In this document: piece after piece, positions 35,776 to 44,525 of the stretch | Layout of the letters: each line of letters starts with the position of its first letter | Position numbering within the stretch: the first letter of the stretch is position 1 | Assembly (NCBI GenBank): GCA_902781465.1 | Contig: CACZJK010000003.1 | Span: 170,579-234,578 of the forward strand | Reading direction: 5' to 3' | DNA length: 64,000 nucleotides | Source of the DNA: an uncultured Pseudomonadota bacterium | GTDB taxonomy: Bacteria > Pseudomonadota > Alphaproteobacteria > Rs-D84 | Position numbers and translations under genes: made by a program | The notes under the pieces: model-generated | What the model was told of the DNA's origin: nothing | The model's input: only the letters and a program-made list of their open reading frames with translations | The model's database searches: none

Positions 35776-35867
35776 TGCAATAGTTGTTATACTGTAAATC
35801 TGGTTTTAAATAATGCAGTAGTTATGGTACTGCAATACTAATATAATGCAATAGTTTTAATATTGCA
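35776..35867. promoter_or_regulatory. Three 21-bp palindromic operators upstream of the integrase
   Basis: TGCAATA-N7-TACTGTA (35776-35796), TGCAGTA-N7-TACTGCA (35814-35834) and TGCAATA-N7-TATTGCA (35847-35867). All have the same 7-7-7 layout. Two further sites precede the Xis-like gene at 49273 and 49336. They lie between the divergent integrase and HsdS-like genes, and the first overlaps a possible TATAAC -10 box for the integrase. Confidence 0.7.
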
Positions 35868-35877
35868 AGCTTTTTTG

Positions 35878-35905
35878 TTGATTTTTTGAAAATTTTTTGT
35901 ACAAT
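35878..35905 (+). promoter_or_regulatory. sigma70-type promoter of the HsdS-like gene
   Basis: TTGATT (35878-35883), 16 bases, TACAAT (35900-35905), 32 bases before the ATG with AATAGGAGT as Shine-Dalgarno. Confidence 0.55.
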
Positions 35906-35937
35906 GTGCTTAATGAATACATAAATAGGAGTCTTTT

Positions 35938-36594
35938 ATGTCAAAAATTGCGACATTGGGTGAAATATCAGATATAAGTCTTGGTAGAGATTTTAGAGGT
36001 TCTATTAAGGCTGATAAAGATGGTGATATAAAGGTCTTGCAACCTAAAGAAGTTTTTTCCGAAAGCATAGATGATGCGATCTTTGTTAAAAGGGAAAAAG
36101 TTGGCGTTCTCCAAGACAGATTATTAAGATCTGGTGATATTTTATGCTCAATAAGACATAAATTTGTATCAATGGTTGTGAAAGAAGAATGGTTAACCGG
36201 ACCAGTTATTGCAAATTCAGGTCTCTTTATTATACGTTTAAATAGCACAGAATATCTTCCTGAATATGTATCTGCGTTTATTAATTGTTTCTTTGAACGT
36301 CAAGAATTTCAAGATATGTTGGAAAAACAAGAACAAGAAAAGATAAAAGAAGGTAAAAAACCTAGTGTAAGATTATTAACCAAAGATTATTTATCTTCTG
36401 TATCTGTCCCTAAAAAAAGCATAGAAGAACAACGTAAAATCGTTGCTGAAATTCGTGAGGCACAATCAAACTTTCGTAAATTAACGGATAGTTTGAACGA
36501 AGAAAAAAAGCGTATAGAGGATAAATATAAACAAGCAACCAAAGATTATTGTATGGGAATGGAGCTTGCTTATAACGGTATCGTGGCTAAATAA
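35938..36594 (+). CDS. HsdS-like specificity protein with a single target-recognition domain
   Basis: The 218-aa product has the fold pattern of half a type I S subunit: KIATLGEISDISLGRDFRG at the start, RSGDILCSIRHKFV and PVIANSGLFIIRLNS in the TRD, SVPKKSIEEQRKIVAEIREAQ and a C-terminal coiled-coil spacer (LTDSLNEEKKRIEDKYKQ). A normal HsdS has two such halves, so this one would act as a dimer or with another protein. No hsdM or hsdR of type I lies next to it. It may lend specificity to the downstream methyltransferase or be a remnant. Confidence 0.8.
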   Translation: MSKIATLGEISDISLGRDFRGSIKADKDGDIKVLQPKEVFSESIDDAIFVKREKVGVLQDRLLRSGDILCSIRHKFVSMVVKEEWLTGPVIANSGLFIIRLNSTEYLPEYVSAFINCFFERQEFQDMLEKQEQEKIKEGKKPSVRLLTKDYLSSVSVPKKSIEEQRKIVAEIREAQSNFRKLTDSLNEEKKRIEDKYKQATKDYCMGMELAYNGIVAK

Positions 36595-36604
36595 ATAACG
36601 TTCT

Positions 36605-36850
36605 TTACAATAGCTTTTGAAGGAATTTCATTATCTCAGAATCTGTAAGATTCAATGCTCTTAAAATTGCTATCAGATCCATAATATCAAGTCTTCTTTC
36701 ACAAGTTTCTGCTCTGCCAATGTAAGAATGTGCCATGCCTAGCTTATTGGCCAAATCTCTTTGTGAAATACCTTGTTTCATTCTGATTGACTTCAAAGAT
36801 TCAATCATTTTCTTGTATTTAGGGTCAAAAATAGTTTTCTTTTTCATCAT
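36605..36850 (-). CDS. XRE-family transcriptional regulator
   Basis: A product of about 81 aa dominated by a Cro/C1-type HTH: MIESLKSIRMKQGISQRDLANKL, GMAHSYIGRAETCERRLDIMDLIAILRALN. I start it at the double ATG at 36847-36850, since the extension to 36931 overlaps the divergent gene's start. It is the best local candidate for binding the 21-bp palindromes near the integrase, but that is inference. Confidence 0.82.
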   Translation of the reverse strand: MMKKKTIFDPKYKKMIESLKSIRMKQGISQRDLANKLGMAHSYIGRAETCERRLDIMDLIAILRALNLTDSEIMKFLQKLL

Positions 36851-36930
36851 GTTCTCATTTTGAGTCCAAATACCTCTTGAATCCAAATTGAGAGCATTGT
36901 ATAGTGTTTTTATAAGGTTTGACACCCACA

Positions 36931-37689
36931 ATGAAAAACTATGATCTGACTATCATCAATTACGAGAACCAAAATTTGGTGTTTGATGTCTATGAACCAG
37001 AAACTGTCAAAGAAGCACTTTGTGGTCTTTCAAATATGCAACTCAAAGATAATCAAGGGATGGTTTATTTGCCTATTTCTAATTCTGGGAGTCCTTGCAT
37101 ACACCCAGAGTGGATAACAACAAAGGCTACGTATTTTCCGGTTGATTTTGTATTTATAAATTGGAACGGAACTATTGTTCAGATTGATACAGTTCCTGCT
37201 TTATTAGACGAAACTCATATAAACTCAAAGGCAGTGTGTGTATTAGAGCTAAATGCTGGTACCTGTGAGAAAATGAAAATATCTATTGGTGATAATATTT
37301 TACATAAGAGATTGTACAGATTGCTAGATAACCGTATATTATTCAACGAAAAGGCCTTTACAGACTTAAAGAAAGCTTCTTATGATCAGATTACAGGAAT
37401 CGTAGCTTTTGCATATCTGTACCCAGAAATAATACTTTTATTCACGTCTTCAAAGGCATTCTTTATAGATGCAGCCAATTATGATTATGACAAGGTGTGT
37501 CAAATCATCCCTTTATGGGCAGAAATAAAGAAAAGTTTTTTTACCGAGCACCCGGATTGGGATATTTATATTGTAAATGCTGGGCAATTGTTCATAAAGC
37601 ATGAATATAATACAGCTTTTCTTAAAAAAATTGGCAATAAGACCGAAGTATCAAAGAGATGGATAGAAACATTACTTTCCTTGATATAA
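36931..37689 (+). CDS. DUF192-like domain protein with extra C-terminal domain
   Basis: The ATG at 36931 is preferred to a TTG at 36919. Residues about 1-115 follow the DUF192 pattern: V-DVYEPETVKEALCGLSNMQL, NQGMVYLP, YFPVDFVFINWNGTIVQID and AVCVLELNAGTCEKMKISIGD. DUF192 proteins are normally short and exported; here there is no signal peptide, and the remaining roughly 135 residues (TDLKKASYDQITGIVAFAYLYPE...) are unrecognised. It stands between the XRE gene and the restriction operon in the defence island. Confidence 0.65.
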   Translation: MKNYDLTIINYENQNLVFDVYEPETVKEALCGLSNMQLKDNQGMVYLPISNSGSPCIHPEWITTKATYFPVDFVFINWNGTIVQIDTVPALLDETHINSKAVCVLELNAGTCEKMKISIGDNILHKRLYRLLDNRILFNEKAFTDLKKASYDQITGIVAFAYLYPEIILLFTSSKAFFIDAANYDYDKVCQIIPLWAEIKKSFFTEHPDWDIYIVNAGQLFIKHEYNTAFLKKIGNKTEVSKRWIETLLSLI

Positions 37690-37738
37690 TATTTATGATG
37701 TGCTACCTATTAAATAACAAATTAAAAGGATCTTGATC

Positions 37739-37861
37739 ATGCCGTATCACAAACCAAAACAAGCAGTATTTATTAGCAAGGGCTGGTTCATATTTTGGAG
37801 CTTAGTATGTCCTCCCATCGCATTCTTCTATGTTATATGTGCAAATTCTATAGAAATATAA
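37739..37861 (+). CDS. Small membrane protein (40 aa)
   Basis: ATG at 37739 with AAAAGGA eight bases upstream, the same motif that precedes the helicase gene. The product MPYHKPKQAVFISKGWFIFW continues into one hydrophobic helix (WFIFWSLVCPPIAFFYVICA) and ends at TAA 37861. No family recognised. Its place directly before the restriction operon is suggestive but unproven. Confidence 0.5.
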   Translation: MPYHKPKQAVFISKGWFIFWSLVCPPIAFFYVICANSIEI

Positions 37862-37883
37862 TGAATTATTATTGTATTTCTGA

Positions 37884-37912
37884 TTGAGATTTTTTACCCC
37901 ATGTGTTAGAAT
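37884..37912 (+). promoter_or_regulatory. sigma70-type promoter of the restriction-modification operon
   Basis: TTGAGA (37884-37889), 17 bases, TAGAAT (37907-37912). The helicase ATG follows 26 bases later behind AAAAGGATG. Confidence 0.65.
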
Positions 37913-37938
37913 ATTCCTGAAAATTAAAAGGATGCATT

Positions 37939-40900
37939 ATGTCTGGAACCCTTATAATAAATGACTCTAATTCTGTATTGGCAGATCAAATAAATTCTAC
38001 CTTGGATACAAGTACTGATATTAGTTTTTTGGTGGGATATTTTTATTTTTCTGGATTTGCAGAATTATACAAGAAAATCGGCAACAGAAAAATGAGAATC
38101 CTCGTTGGATTAGATATAGATGTTGATATATATAACGTTGTCAGAGAGTGCGAAAAGACATATAGCCCTGTAAAAACTTATATGTCACAAAGTCGTATAC
38201 GAGATGATTATTATAAACATCTTGTCGAGCTGTTTAAAACAGATATTTTTGATTCAAAAGAGAACGAAGCAGCTTTCAGATTATTTTGTAAAAAGATAGA
38301 AGATGGTACTTTAGAAATACGAAAAACACTAGAACCAAATCATTCGAAGTTGTATTTATTCCAAGCAGAAAACCAATCTGATCCTACTATGCCAGGACAC
38401 ATGATATTAGGGTCTAGTAATTTGTCGAGATCGGGTTTAAGAAGCCAAAACGAATTAAACGTAATTTTCCACGATGAAGACTATAATAAAGGGAAGGATC
38501 TTTTTGATAAATTGTGGTTTACTGCCACACCAATTGCAGATATGCAACTGTTTCAGGAATTTAAAAATAAAGTTTTACAAAACATATGGTTAGATAAGTT
38601 ACCTAGCCCTTATGTTGTATATTTAAGGGTTTTAGAAGAATATTTCTCTAGTAATATGCCTGACGGATATATAAAAACTCCTAGCCAATTAGCAGGATAC
38701 ACAGATTTGGAGTATCAAACAGATGCTATAAAAAGTGCTATTGCGAAATTAAAACGTCATAATGGTGTTATTATCGCTGACGTTGTAGGATTGGGAAAAT
38801 CTGTCATAGGTTCTTCTATTGCGGCTAACATGAATATTCCTGTCGTGGTTATTTGTCCTCCTCACTTACAGCAACAATGGGAAGATTATTGTAGCCAGTT
38901 TGGAATTGGAAATATTTCACATGTTTATTCTAGTGGAAAAATAGAAGATGCAGTAAAGAAGCACGGGAATTCAGAACAAGAACTATTAATAATTGTCGAT
39001 GAAGCTCACCGATATAGGAATGAAAAAACAGACGATTATGCTAGACTAAAAATACTTTGTAACGGCAATAAAGTTGTATTGTTAACTGCGACCCCATACA
39101 ACAATAGACCAAAAGACTTGGCTAATTTAATATATTTATTTCAAAAACCAGGTAAATCTACATTAAAAAATGTGGAAAATCTTGGTTCTGAATTTGATGA
39201 TCTTATTGCAAAATATAAAAATGCCTATAATGTCACTAAAAAGGATAATTCTCCAGAAGCAATGAAAGCTTTTGTAGAAACATCAAAAAATATTGCTAAA
39301 CGCATTCAAAATTTGATTGCTCCTGTAACTATTAGACGTTCAAGAAAAGATTTGCAAGAAATAAAGAAATATGCAAAAGATTTGAAAGAACGAGGAATGG
39401 AATTTTCTCATGTAGCCGATCCCCAATCTTTAGAGTACGACATCAGTCCTGTTAGAGATATTTATCTGGAAACTCTTAATGCAATATATCCACGCAATAT
39501 AGAAGAGATTGATGAAGATGTACAGAAATTAGACGAAACAACTTATAAAGCTGCACGCTATAAAGCTTTACTCTATGTAAAACCAGAGTTTGCAGACAAA
39601 GTTATTAGACAATTACAAGAAGAAGGTTACGAAGATATTGATTTTGTTATGAATCAATCGCAACGACAATTAGCTAAATTTATGAGAAGGTTACTTGTTC
39701 AGCGTTTTGAATCATCAATTGCCGCTTTTCAAGCGTCCTTGGACTTGTTGATAAGTAATTCCGAAAATATTATAAAATTTATTGAACACAGAAATACTAT
39801 CCCTGTATATAAAAGAGGAAATTTACCAGATATAGAAAAACTGCGGGATGTAGCAGAAGATACTTTGCTCGGTGTCGAAGAAGCTCTTGAAGCACAAGTT
39901 GCACAATTAAAAAACAAGGGGTTGTTTGAAATCAAAATCGAATACATAGATCCAAAGTTCATAGAAGATGTAAAATCAGATATATCTATATTAAAAAACA
40001 TTAGGGACAAATGGTTCGGTAAAGATAAAAAAATTAAAGCAGACCCGAAGATTGAAAGTTTTATTACAAAAATAAAAGAACAGCTTGCTAAAGAGCCTGA
40101 AAACAAAGATGAACCAGAAAGAAAAATAGTTGTATTTAGTGGGTATGCTGATACAGCAAAATATTTATATGACAGATTACATGAAGAAAGATTACCTGTA
40201 TTTTATTATTCTTCTTTGACAGCTTCGAAAGCTAATAGAACGACAATTGTGGAAAATTTCGACGCAGGGAAACCGACAAATGAACAACGTAATGATTTTA
40301 AAATATTGATAGCAACAGATGCTATCGCCGAAGGTTATAGTTTGCATCGTGCTGGCACAATAATCAATTACGATATACCATACAATCCAACAGTTGTCAT
40401 TCAACGTGTAGGACGTATAAACCGTATAAACAAAAAAGTATTTAATACTTTGTATATATATAATTTCTTCCCAACAGACATTGGTGAAGCCGAAGTTGGA
40501 GTAAAGAAAATCTCTACTATCAAAATGAGAATGATAAACACAATCATGGGCAGTGATACTAAAACACTTACCAATGATGAACAATTAGAGAGATTTATTG
40601 CTAAAAGTTACAAGAATGCTCAAGATGAAGCAGATCAATTATCGTGGGAAACCCAATATATTAATGATTGGCTTTCAGCAAAAAACACACCAGAATACAA
40701 AGAGGCCTTAGCTATAAGTCCTCGAACAAGAATTCATAAAACAGATAAAACCGTGGATAATAGAGTGATTGTATTTGGTAAACAAGGGGAAGAATGTATC
40801 TTTAAACAAATATTTAAAAGCACTAAAGCACCAGAATTAATGAATGCAGAAGACGCTTTGCCTTTGTTTAAATCTGACAAAAAAGATGTTGCATTAAATG

Positions 40901-41235
40901 TTACAGACAGCTTTGATGAATTGTACCAAATCATAAAAGCAAACCTATTTACAAGTTTGCATGTCAAGAATTCTCCTCAACAAGGAGCGGCTTTGGCGAA
41001 AATAAACGTTTGGAGAAATGATCCAAATTTTGCTAGTTGGTCAGAATATCTCGAATTATTAACCAAAGCTATAGAAATAGACGATATTCAAAATTATAAA
41101 CCTATTAAGAAAGCAAAAGATCCAACAGAATTATCAGAGTTAATTCCTATGGGATATTTGCAAAAAACAGCTGATATTATAGCAAAGATTGAAGCAGAAC
41201 CAACAGATATAATATTGACGGAGGAATTGTCATGA
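37939..41235 (+). CDS. PLD-nuclease/SF2-helicase fusion, restriction subunit
   Basis: A 1098-aa protein. The N-terminal phospholipase D-type nuclease domain has one HKD-like motif (NHSKLYLF near residue 133, then MILGSSNLSRSG). A Swi2/Snf2-type SF2 motor follows: YQTDAIKSAI, Walker A ADVVGLGKSV (near 285), VDEAHRYRN (near 354), LLTATPYNNRP, and in the second RecA lobe ATDAIAEGYSLH and QRVGRINRINK. The C-terminal 250 residues are of unknown fold. The stop overlaps the methyltransferase start by four bases (ATGA). I infer a translocating restriction enzyme that cleaves unmodified DNA. Confidence 0.88.
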   Translation: MSGTLIINDSNSVLADQINSTLDTSTDISFLVGYFYFSGFAELYKKIGNRKMRILVGLDIDVDIYNVVRECEKTYSPVKTYMSQSRIRDDYYKHLVELFKTDIFDSKENEAAFRLFCKKIEDGTLEIRKTLEPNHSKLYLFQAENQSDPTMPGHMILGSSNLSRSGLRSQNELNVIFHDEDYNKGKDLFDKLWFTATPIADMQLFQEFKNKVLQNIWLDKLPSPYVVYLRVLEEYFSSNMPDGYIKTPSQLAGYTDLEYQTDAIKSAIAKLKRHNGVIIADVVGLGKSVIGSSIAANMNIPVVVICPPHLQQQWEDYCSQFGIGNISHVYSSGKIEDAVKKHGNSEQELLIIVDEAHRYRNEKTDDYARLKILCNGNKVVLLTATPYNNRPKDLANLIYLFQKPGKSTLKNVENLGSEFDDLIAKYKNAYNVTKKDNSPEAMKAFVETSKNIAKRIQNLIAPVTIRRSRKDLQEIKKYAKDLKERGMEFSHVADPQSLEYDISPVRDIYLETLNAIYPRNIEEIDEDVQKLDETTYKAARYKALLYVKPEFADKVIRQLQEEGYEDIDFVMNQSQRQLAKFMRRLLVQRFESSIAAFQASLDLLISNSENIIKFIEHRNTIPVYKRGNLPDIEKLRDVAEDTLLGVEEALEAQVAQLKNKGLFEIKIEYIDPKFIEDVKSDISILKNIRDKWFGKDKKIKADPKIESFITKIKEQLAKEPENKDEPERKIVVFSGYADTAKYLYDRLHEERLPVFYYSSLTASKANRTTIVENFDAGKPTNEQRNDFKILIATDAIAEGYSLHRAGTIINYDIPYNPTVVIQRVGRINRINKKVFNTLYIYNFFPTDIGEAEVGVKKISTIKMRMINTIMGSDTKTLTNDEQLERFIAKSYKNAQDEADQLSWETQYINDWLSAKNTPEYKEALAISPRTRIHKTDKTVDNRVIVFGKQGEECIFKQIFKSTKAPELMNAEDALPLFKSDKKDVALNVTDSFDELYQIIKANLFTSLHVKNSPQQGAALAKINVWRNDPNFASWSEYLELLTKAIEIDDIQNYKPIKKAKDPTELSELIPMGYLQKTADIIAKIEAEPTDIILTEELS

Positions 41236-44200
41236 TGAATTTTAATGCACCGTATAATCGTGAGAATTTTGTAGATTTTCTACGTTTTCAATTCCTACCA
41301 TCTGATTATCAACCTTCTGAACAACCAATTGCATATAATGTGGGAAAAACAGCTAAGATACTATCAATAACAGAACTTGGATATTCTGCATCATTAAACC
41401 TGCATGTGTTAGAAATCACGCATAATTCATCGAATGATGCCAGGGTCACTTTATCAAAAGAAATATTTTCTTTTTTGCGTAATAATGCTTGGTACAATTG
41501 TCTTGTGGCCTTTGTTCCAAACAATGATCGCAGTGTTTATAGATTGTCTTTCATAAAGCAAACACCAAAATTAATAGATAACAAATTAGATTGGGATCAT
41601 AGTAATCCAAAAAGATACTCTTTCTTATTAGGGGTTGGTCAACATGTAAAAACCCCACAAACATATCTTGGCAAGAGAGTTTTTAATATTACAGAATTGG
41701 AAGAATGTTTCTCTGTAGAAACTTTAACAAAAGAGTTTTATAGTGAATTGTACAATTGGTATTTGTGGGCGTCTTCACCTGATGTGAACATTCATTATCC
41801 AAACAATGCTTGCGATCCAGACGATGATAGAGACTATCTTTCAGAACATCTAATTCGATTAATAACACGTTTAATGTTTGTATGGTTTATCAAACAAAAA
41901 AATTTTATACCAAAGGAATTATTTGATGTAAACGACTTACAGAATAATATTCTGCTTGATTTTGACCCTGATAGTTACAAACAAGGCAACTATTACAATG
42001 CTATCTTACAAAATTTGTTCTTTGCATCATTAAATAAAAAAATTACTGAACGTAAGTTTGCATCTGGTGCACGAGAATACGGTATAAAAACATTGTTTAG
42101 AGATAACGACGGGAAGAAGGCGTCTAATACATGGTTCAAAATGTCTCATGATCAGATTTTGAAGTTATTTGAACCCGTGCCTTTCCTGAATGGAGGATTG
42201 TTTGAATGTCTAGATAAACCTAAAGAATGTGAATCAGACGAAGCGTGCGATGATAAGAATGTGAAGATATTGTATTTTGATGGTTTTAGTCGTGATGATA
42301 TGTCAAAAAAGAGAGCTTTTATACCAAATGCTATATTTTTTGCACCTGAACACGAAGTTATTCTTCCACAAGAAACCAAATCTAAAATGGTCAGTGGAAT
42401 TATAAATATATTTCAAAAATACAATTTTACTGTTGAAGAAAATACCCCAAATGATGTTGATGTTGCTTTAGACCCAGAATTGCTTGGTAAAGTGTTTGAA
42501 AATCTATTGGCTGCGTACAATCCAGAAACAGGTGAAAGTGCTAGAAAAAGCTCAGGTAGTTTTTATACACCACGTGAAATAGTTGATTATATGGTTGATA
42601 AATCAATTAATGCATATTTGGACACAAAATTAACTAAAGATTATAGTTTTGAAGAACTGAAACAAGCCCTGTTTGACATTAAAATTATAGATCCCGCTTG
42701 TGGGTCTGGGGCTTTTCCTATGGGTATATTAAATAATATTTTCAATAGGTTACGAGATGTTGACCCTACGTTAGATCCATATAAAACAAAATTACAATTG
42801 ATTGAAAATTGTATTTATGGAGTGGATATTCAACCAATCGCTGTTCAAATTAGTAAATTAAGATTCTTCATTTCTTTGATTTGTGAACAAAAAGAACAAA
42901 ATACAGACCCAAACACAAATTATGGTATAGAACAATTGCCAAATTTGGAAACCAAGTTTGTGGCTGCCAATACTCTTATAAAAGTAAAGCGTTCTAAAGT
43001 GTTATCTTTTGATGATGCAAAGATAGAAGAAGTAAGAAATAGAATAAACAATATTAGACGTCTACATTTTCATGCTAAAACATGGAAAGAAAAGAAAGAA
43101 TATAGGGAGAGAGATACAGATTTACGTAAAGAATTGTTATCGCTATTGAAAAATAACGGTCTAGATACACCTGAATTACGCAAACAAGCAGAGAGTATTG
43201 CTAAATGGGATCCGTACAATCAAAATAATGCAGCCGATTTTTTTGATAATGAATGGATGTTTGGTATGGACGAGGGGTTTGATATAGTGATAGGCAATCC
43301 TCCATATGTTCAGATGCAAAAGTTTAGATTATCTGATGAAGAAAAAAAAGCGGGCAAGCTAGATATGCAGCAGAAATATCAACAACAAGATTATGAATCG
43401 TACGCTTCTATGGGGGATTTATATCAATTGTTTTATGAAAGGGGGATGGATTTACTGAAAAAAGACGGGTTCTTGTGCTACATAACAAGCAACAAATGGT
43501 TGAGATCTGGATATGGCGAAACAACAAGAAAATTATTTTCTACAAAATACACACCAAAATTATTGTTGGATCTTGGTGGGCAGGTGTTTAAAAGTGCAAC
43601 TGTTGATACTAATATCTTATTGGAACAAAAAATTGCCTCTAAAAACAAAGCGAAAACGCTTTGCTGGACAAAGCCTAAAGATGTAGACCCAGAAAATATG
43701 AGTGTTTTAGTGGATCAACAAGGTCAATATATGCAATTTGATTCTGAGCCCTGGGTCATTTTGTCCCCAATAGAACAGTCTATCAAAGAAAAAATAGAAA
43801 AATACGGCACCCCACTAAAGGATTGGAATATTAGTATCAACTATGGCATAAAAACTGGTTGTAATGAAGCATTTATAATCAGCGAAGAGAAGAAAAACGA
43901 ACTTATTGCTAAGGATCCGAAATCGGCTGAAATTATACGACCGATTTTACGAGGCAAAGATATAAAACGTGGAGGATTCGATTTCGCTAATTTATATCTG
44001 ATCGTCACCCACAATGGTTATGACAAAGTTCCAAGAGTAAACATTAATGCTTACCCTGCAATCAAAGAATGGTTGGATAAAGGCGGTATAGCATATAACG
44101 GCAAACCATACAAAGGGTATGAAACCATAGCTGCAAGAGCCGATCAGGGGGATACACCATATAATTTACGTAGCTGCGTTTATATGGACGATTTTAATAA

Positions 44201-44525
44201 GCCAAAATTATGTTGGACGCCAGTCAATTCAGAATACAGATTTGCTGTTATAGATGCTGGTATCTACGTAAATAATGGTATTTTTATGATAACCGGTGAA
44301 CATTTAGATATATTATGCTCAATATTAAATTCTAATTTGTTTATATATTACTTCAATCTGCTTCTCTCAACAGGTTACCAATATGGATCTAAAGATGTAT
44401 TTGAAAATTTACCAGTTAATATAGAAATAGCAACAAAACACAATCTATCAGAAGTGGATATTTTTAGAGCGTATCATTTGTCCGAAGACGAAATAAATTG
44501 TATTTCAGAATCGCTCAAATCATAG
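41232..44525 (+). CDS. Eco57I-type N6-adenine methyltransferase with C-terminal target-recognition domain (phase-variable)
   Basis: A 1097-aa protein. The N-terminal roughly 400 residues resemble those of large type IIG/ISP methyltransferases. The m6A core has motif I DPACGSGAFP (near 486), GVDIQPIAVQISKLR, and motif IV IVIGNPPYVQM (near 688). From about residue 900 (RPILRGKDIKRGG) a TaqI-like recognition domain begins (NAYPAIKEWLDKGG, YMDDFNKPKLCW, ITGEHLDILCSILNS). The 19-bp sequence encoding RPILRG is the left arm of an inversion repeat, and an inverted second recognition domain lies downstream. The gene is co-translated with the PLD-helicase. Confidence 0.9.
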   Translation: MMNFNAPYNRENFVDFLRFQFLPSDYQPSEQPIAYNVGKTAKILSITELGYSASLNLHVLEITHNSSNDARVTLSKEIFSFLRNNAWYNCLVAFVPNNDRSVYRLSFIKQTPKLIDNKLDWDHSNPKRYSFLLGVGQHVKTPQTYLGKRVFNITELEECFSVETLTKEFYSELYNWYLWASSPDVNIHYPNNACDPDDDRDYLSEHLIRLITRLMFVWFIKQKNFIPKELFDVNDLQNNILLDFDPDSYKQGNYYNAILQNLFFASLNKKITERKFASGAREYGIKTLFRDNDGKKASNTWFKMSHDQILKLFEPVPFLNGGLFECLDKPKECESDEACDDKNVKILYFDGFSRDDMSKKRAFIPNAIFFAPEHEVILPQETKSKMVSGIINIFQKYNFTVEENTPNDVDVALDPELLGKVFENLLAAYNPETGESARKSSGSFYTPREIVDYMVDKSINAYLDTKLTKDYSFEELKQALFDIKIIDPACGSGAFPMGILNNIFNRLRDVDPTLDPYKTKLQLIENCIYGVDIQPIAVQISKLRFFISLICEQKEQNTDPNTNYGIEQLPNLETKFVAANTLIKVKRSKVLSFDDAKIEEVRNRINNIRRLHFHAKTWKEKKEYRERDTDLRKELLSLLKNNGLDTPELRKQAESIAKWDPYNQNNAADFFDNEWMFGMDEGFDIVIGNPPYVQMQKFRLSDEEKKAGKLDMQQKYQQQDYESYASMGDLYQLFYERGMDLLKKDGFLCYITSNKWLRSGYGETTRKLFSTKYTPKLLLDLGGQVFKSATVDTNILLEQKIASKNKAKTLCWTKPKDVDPENMSVLVDQQGQYMQFDSEPWVILSPIEQSIKEKIEKYGTPLKDWNISINYGIKTGCNEAFIISEEKKNELIAKDPKSAEIIRPILRGKDIKRGGFDFANLYLIVTHNGYDKVPRVNINAYPAIKEWLDKGGIAYNGKPYKGYETIAARADQGDTPYNLRSCVYMDDFNKPKLCWTPVNSEYRFAVIDAGIYVNNGIFMITGEHLDILCSILNSNLFIYYFNLLLSTGYQYGSKDVFENLPVNIEIATKHNLSEVDIFRAYHLSEDEINCISESLKS

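Noticed and set aside
37939-44525. BREX or DISARM system
   Set aside because: No pglZ, brxC, drmA or drmB homologue; only a PLD-helicase and one methyltransferase are present.
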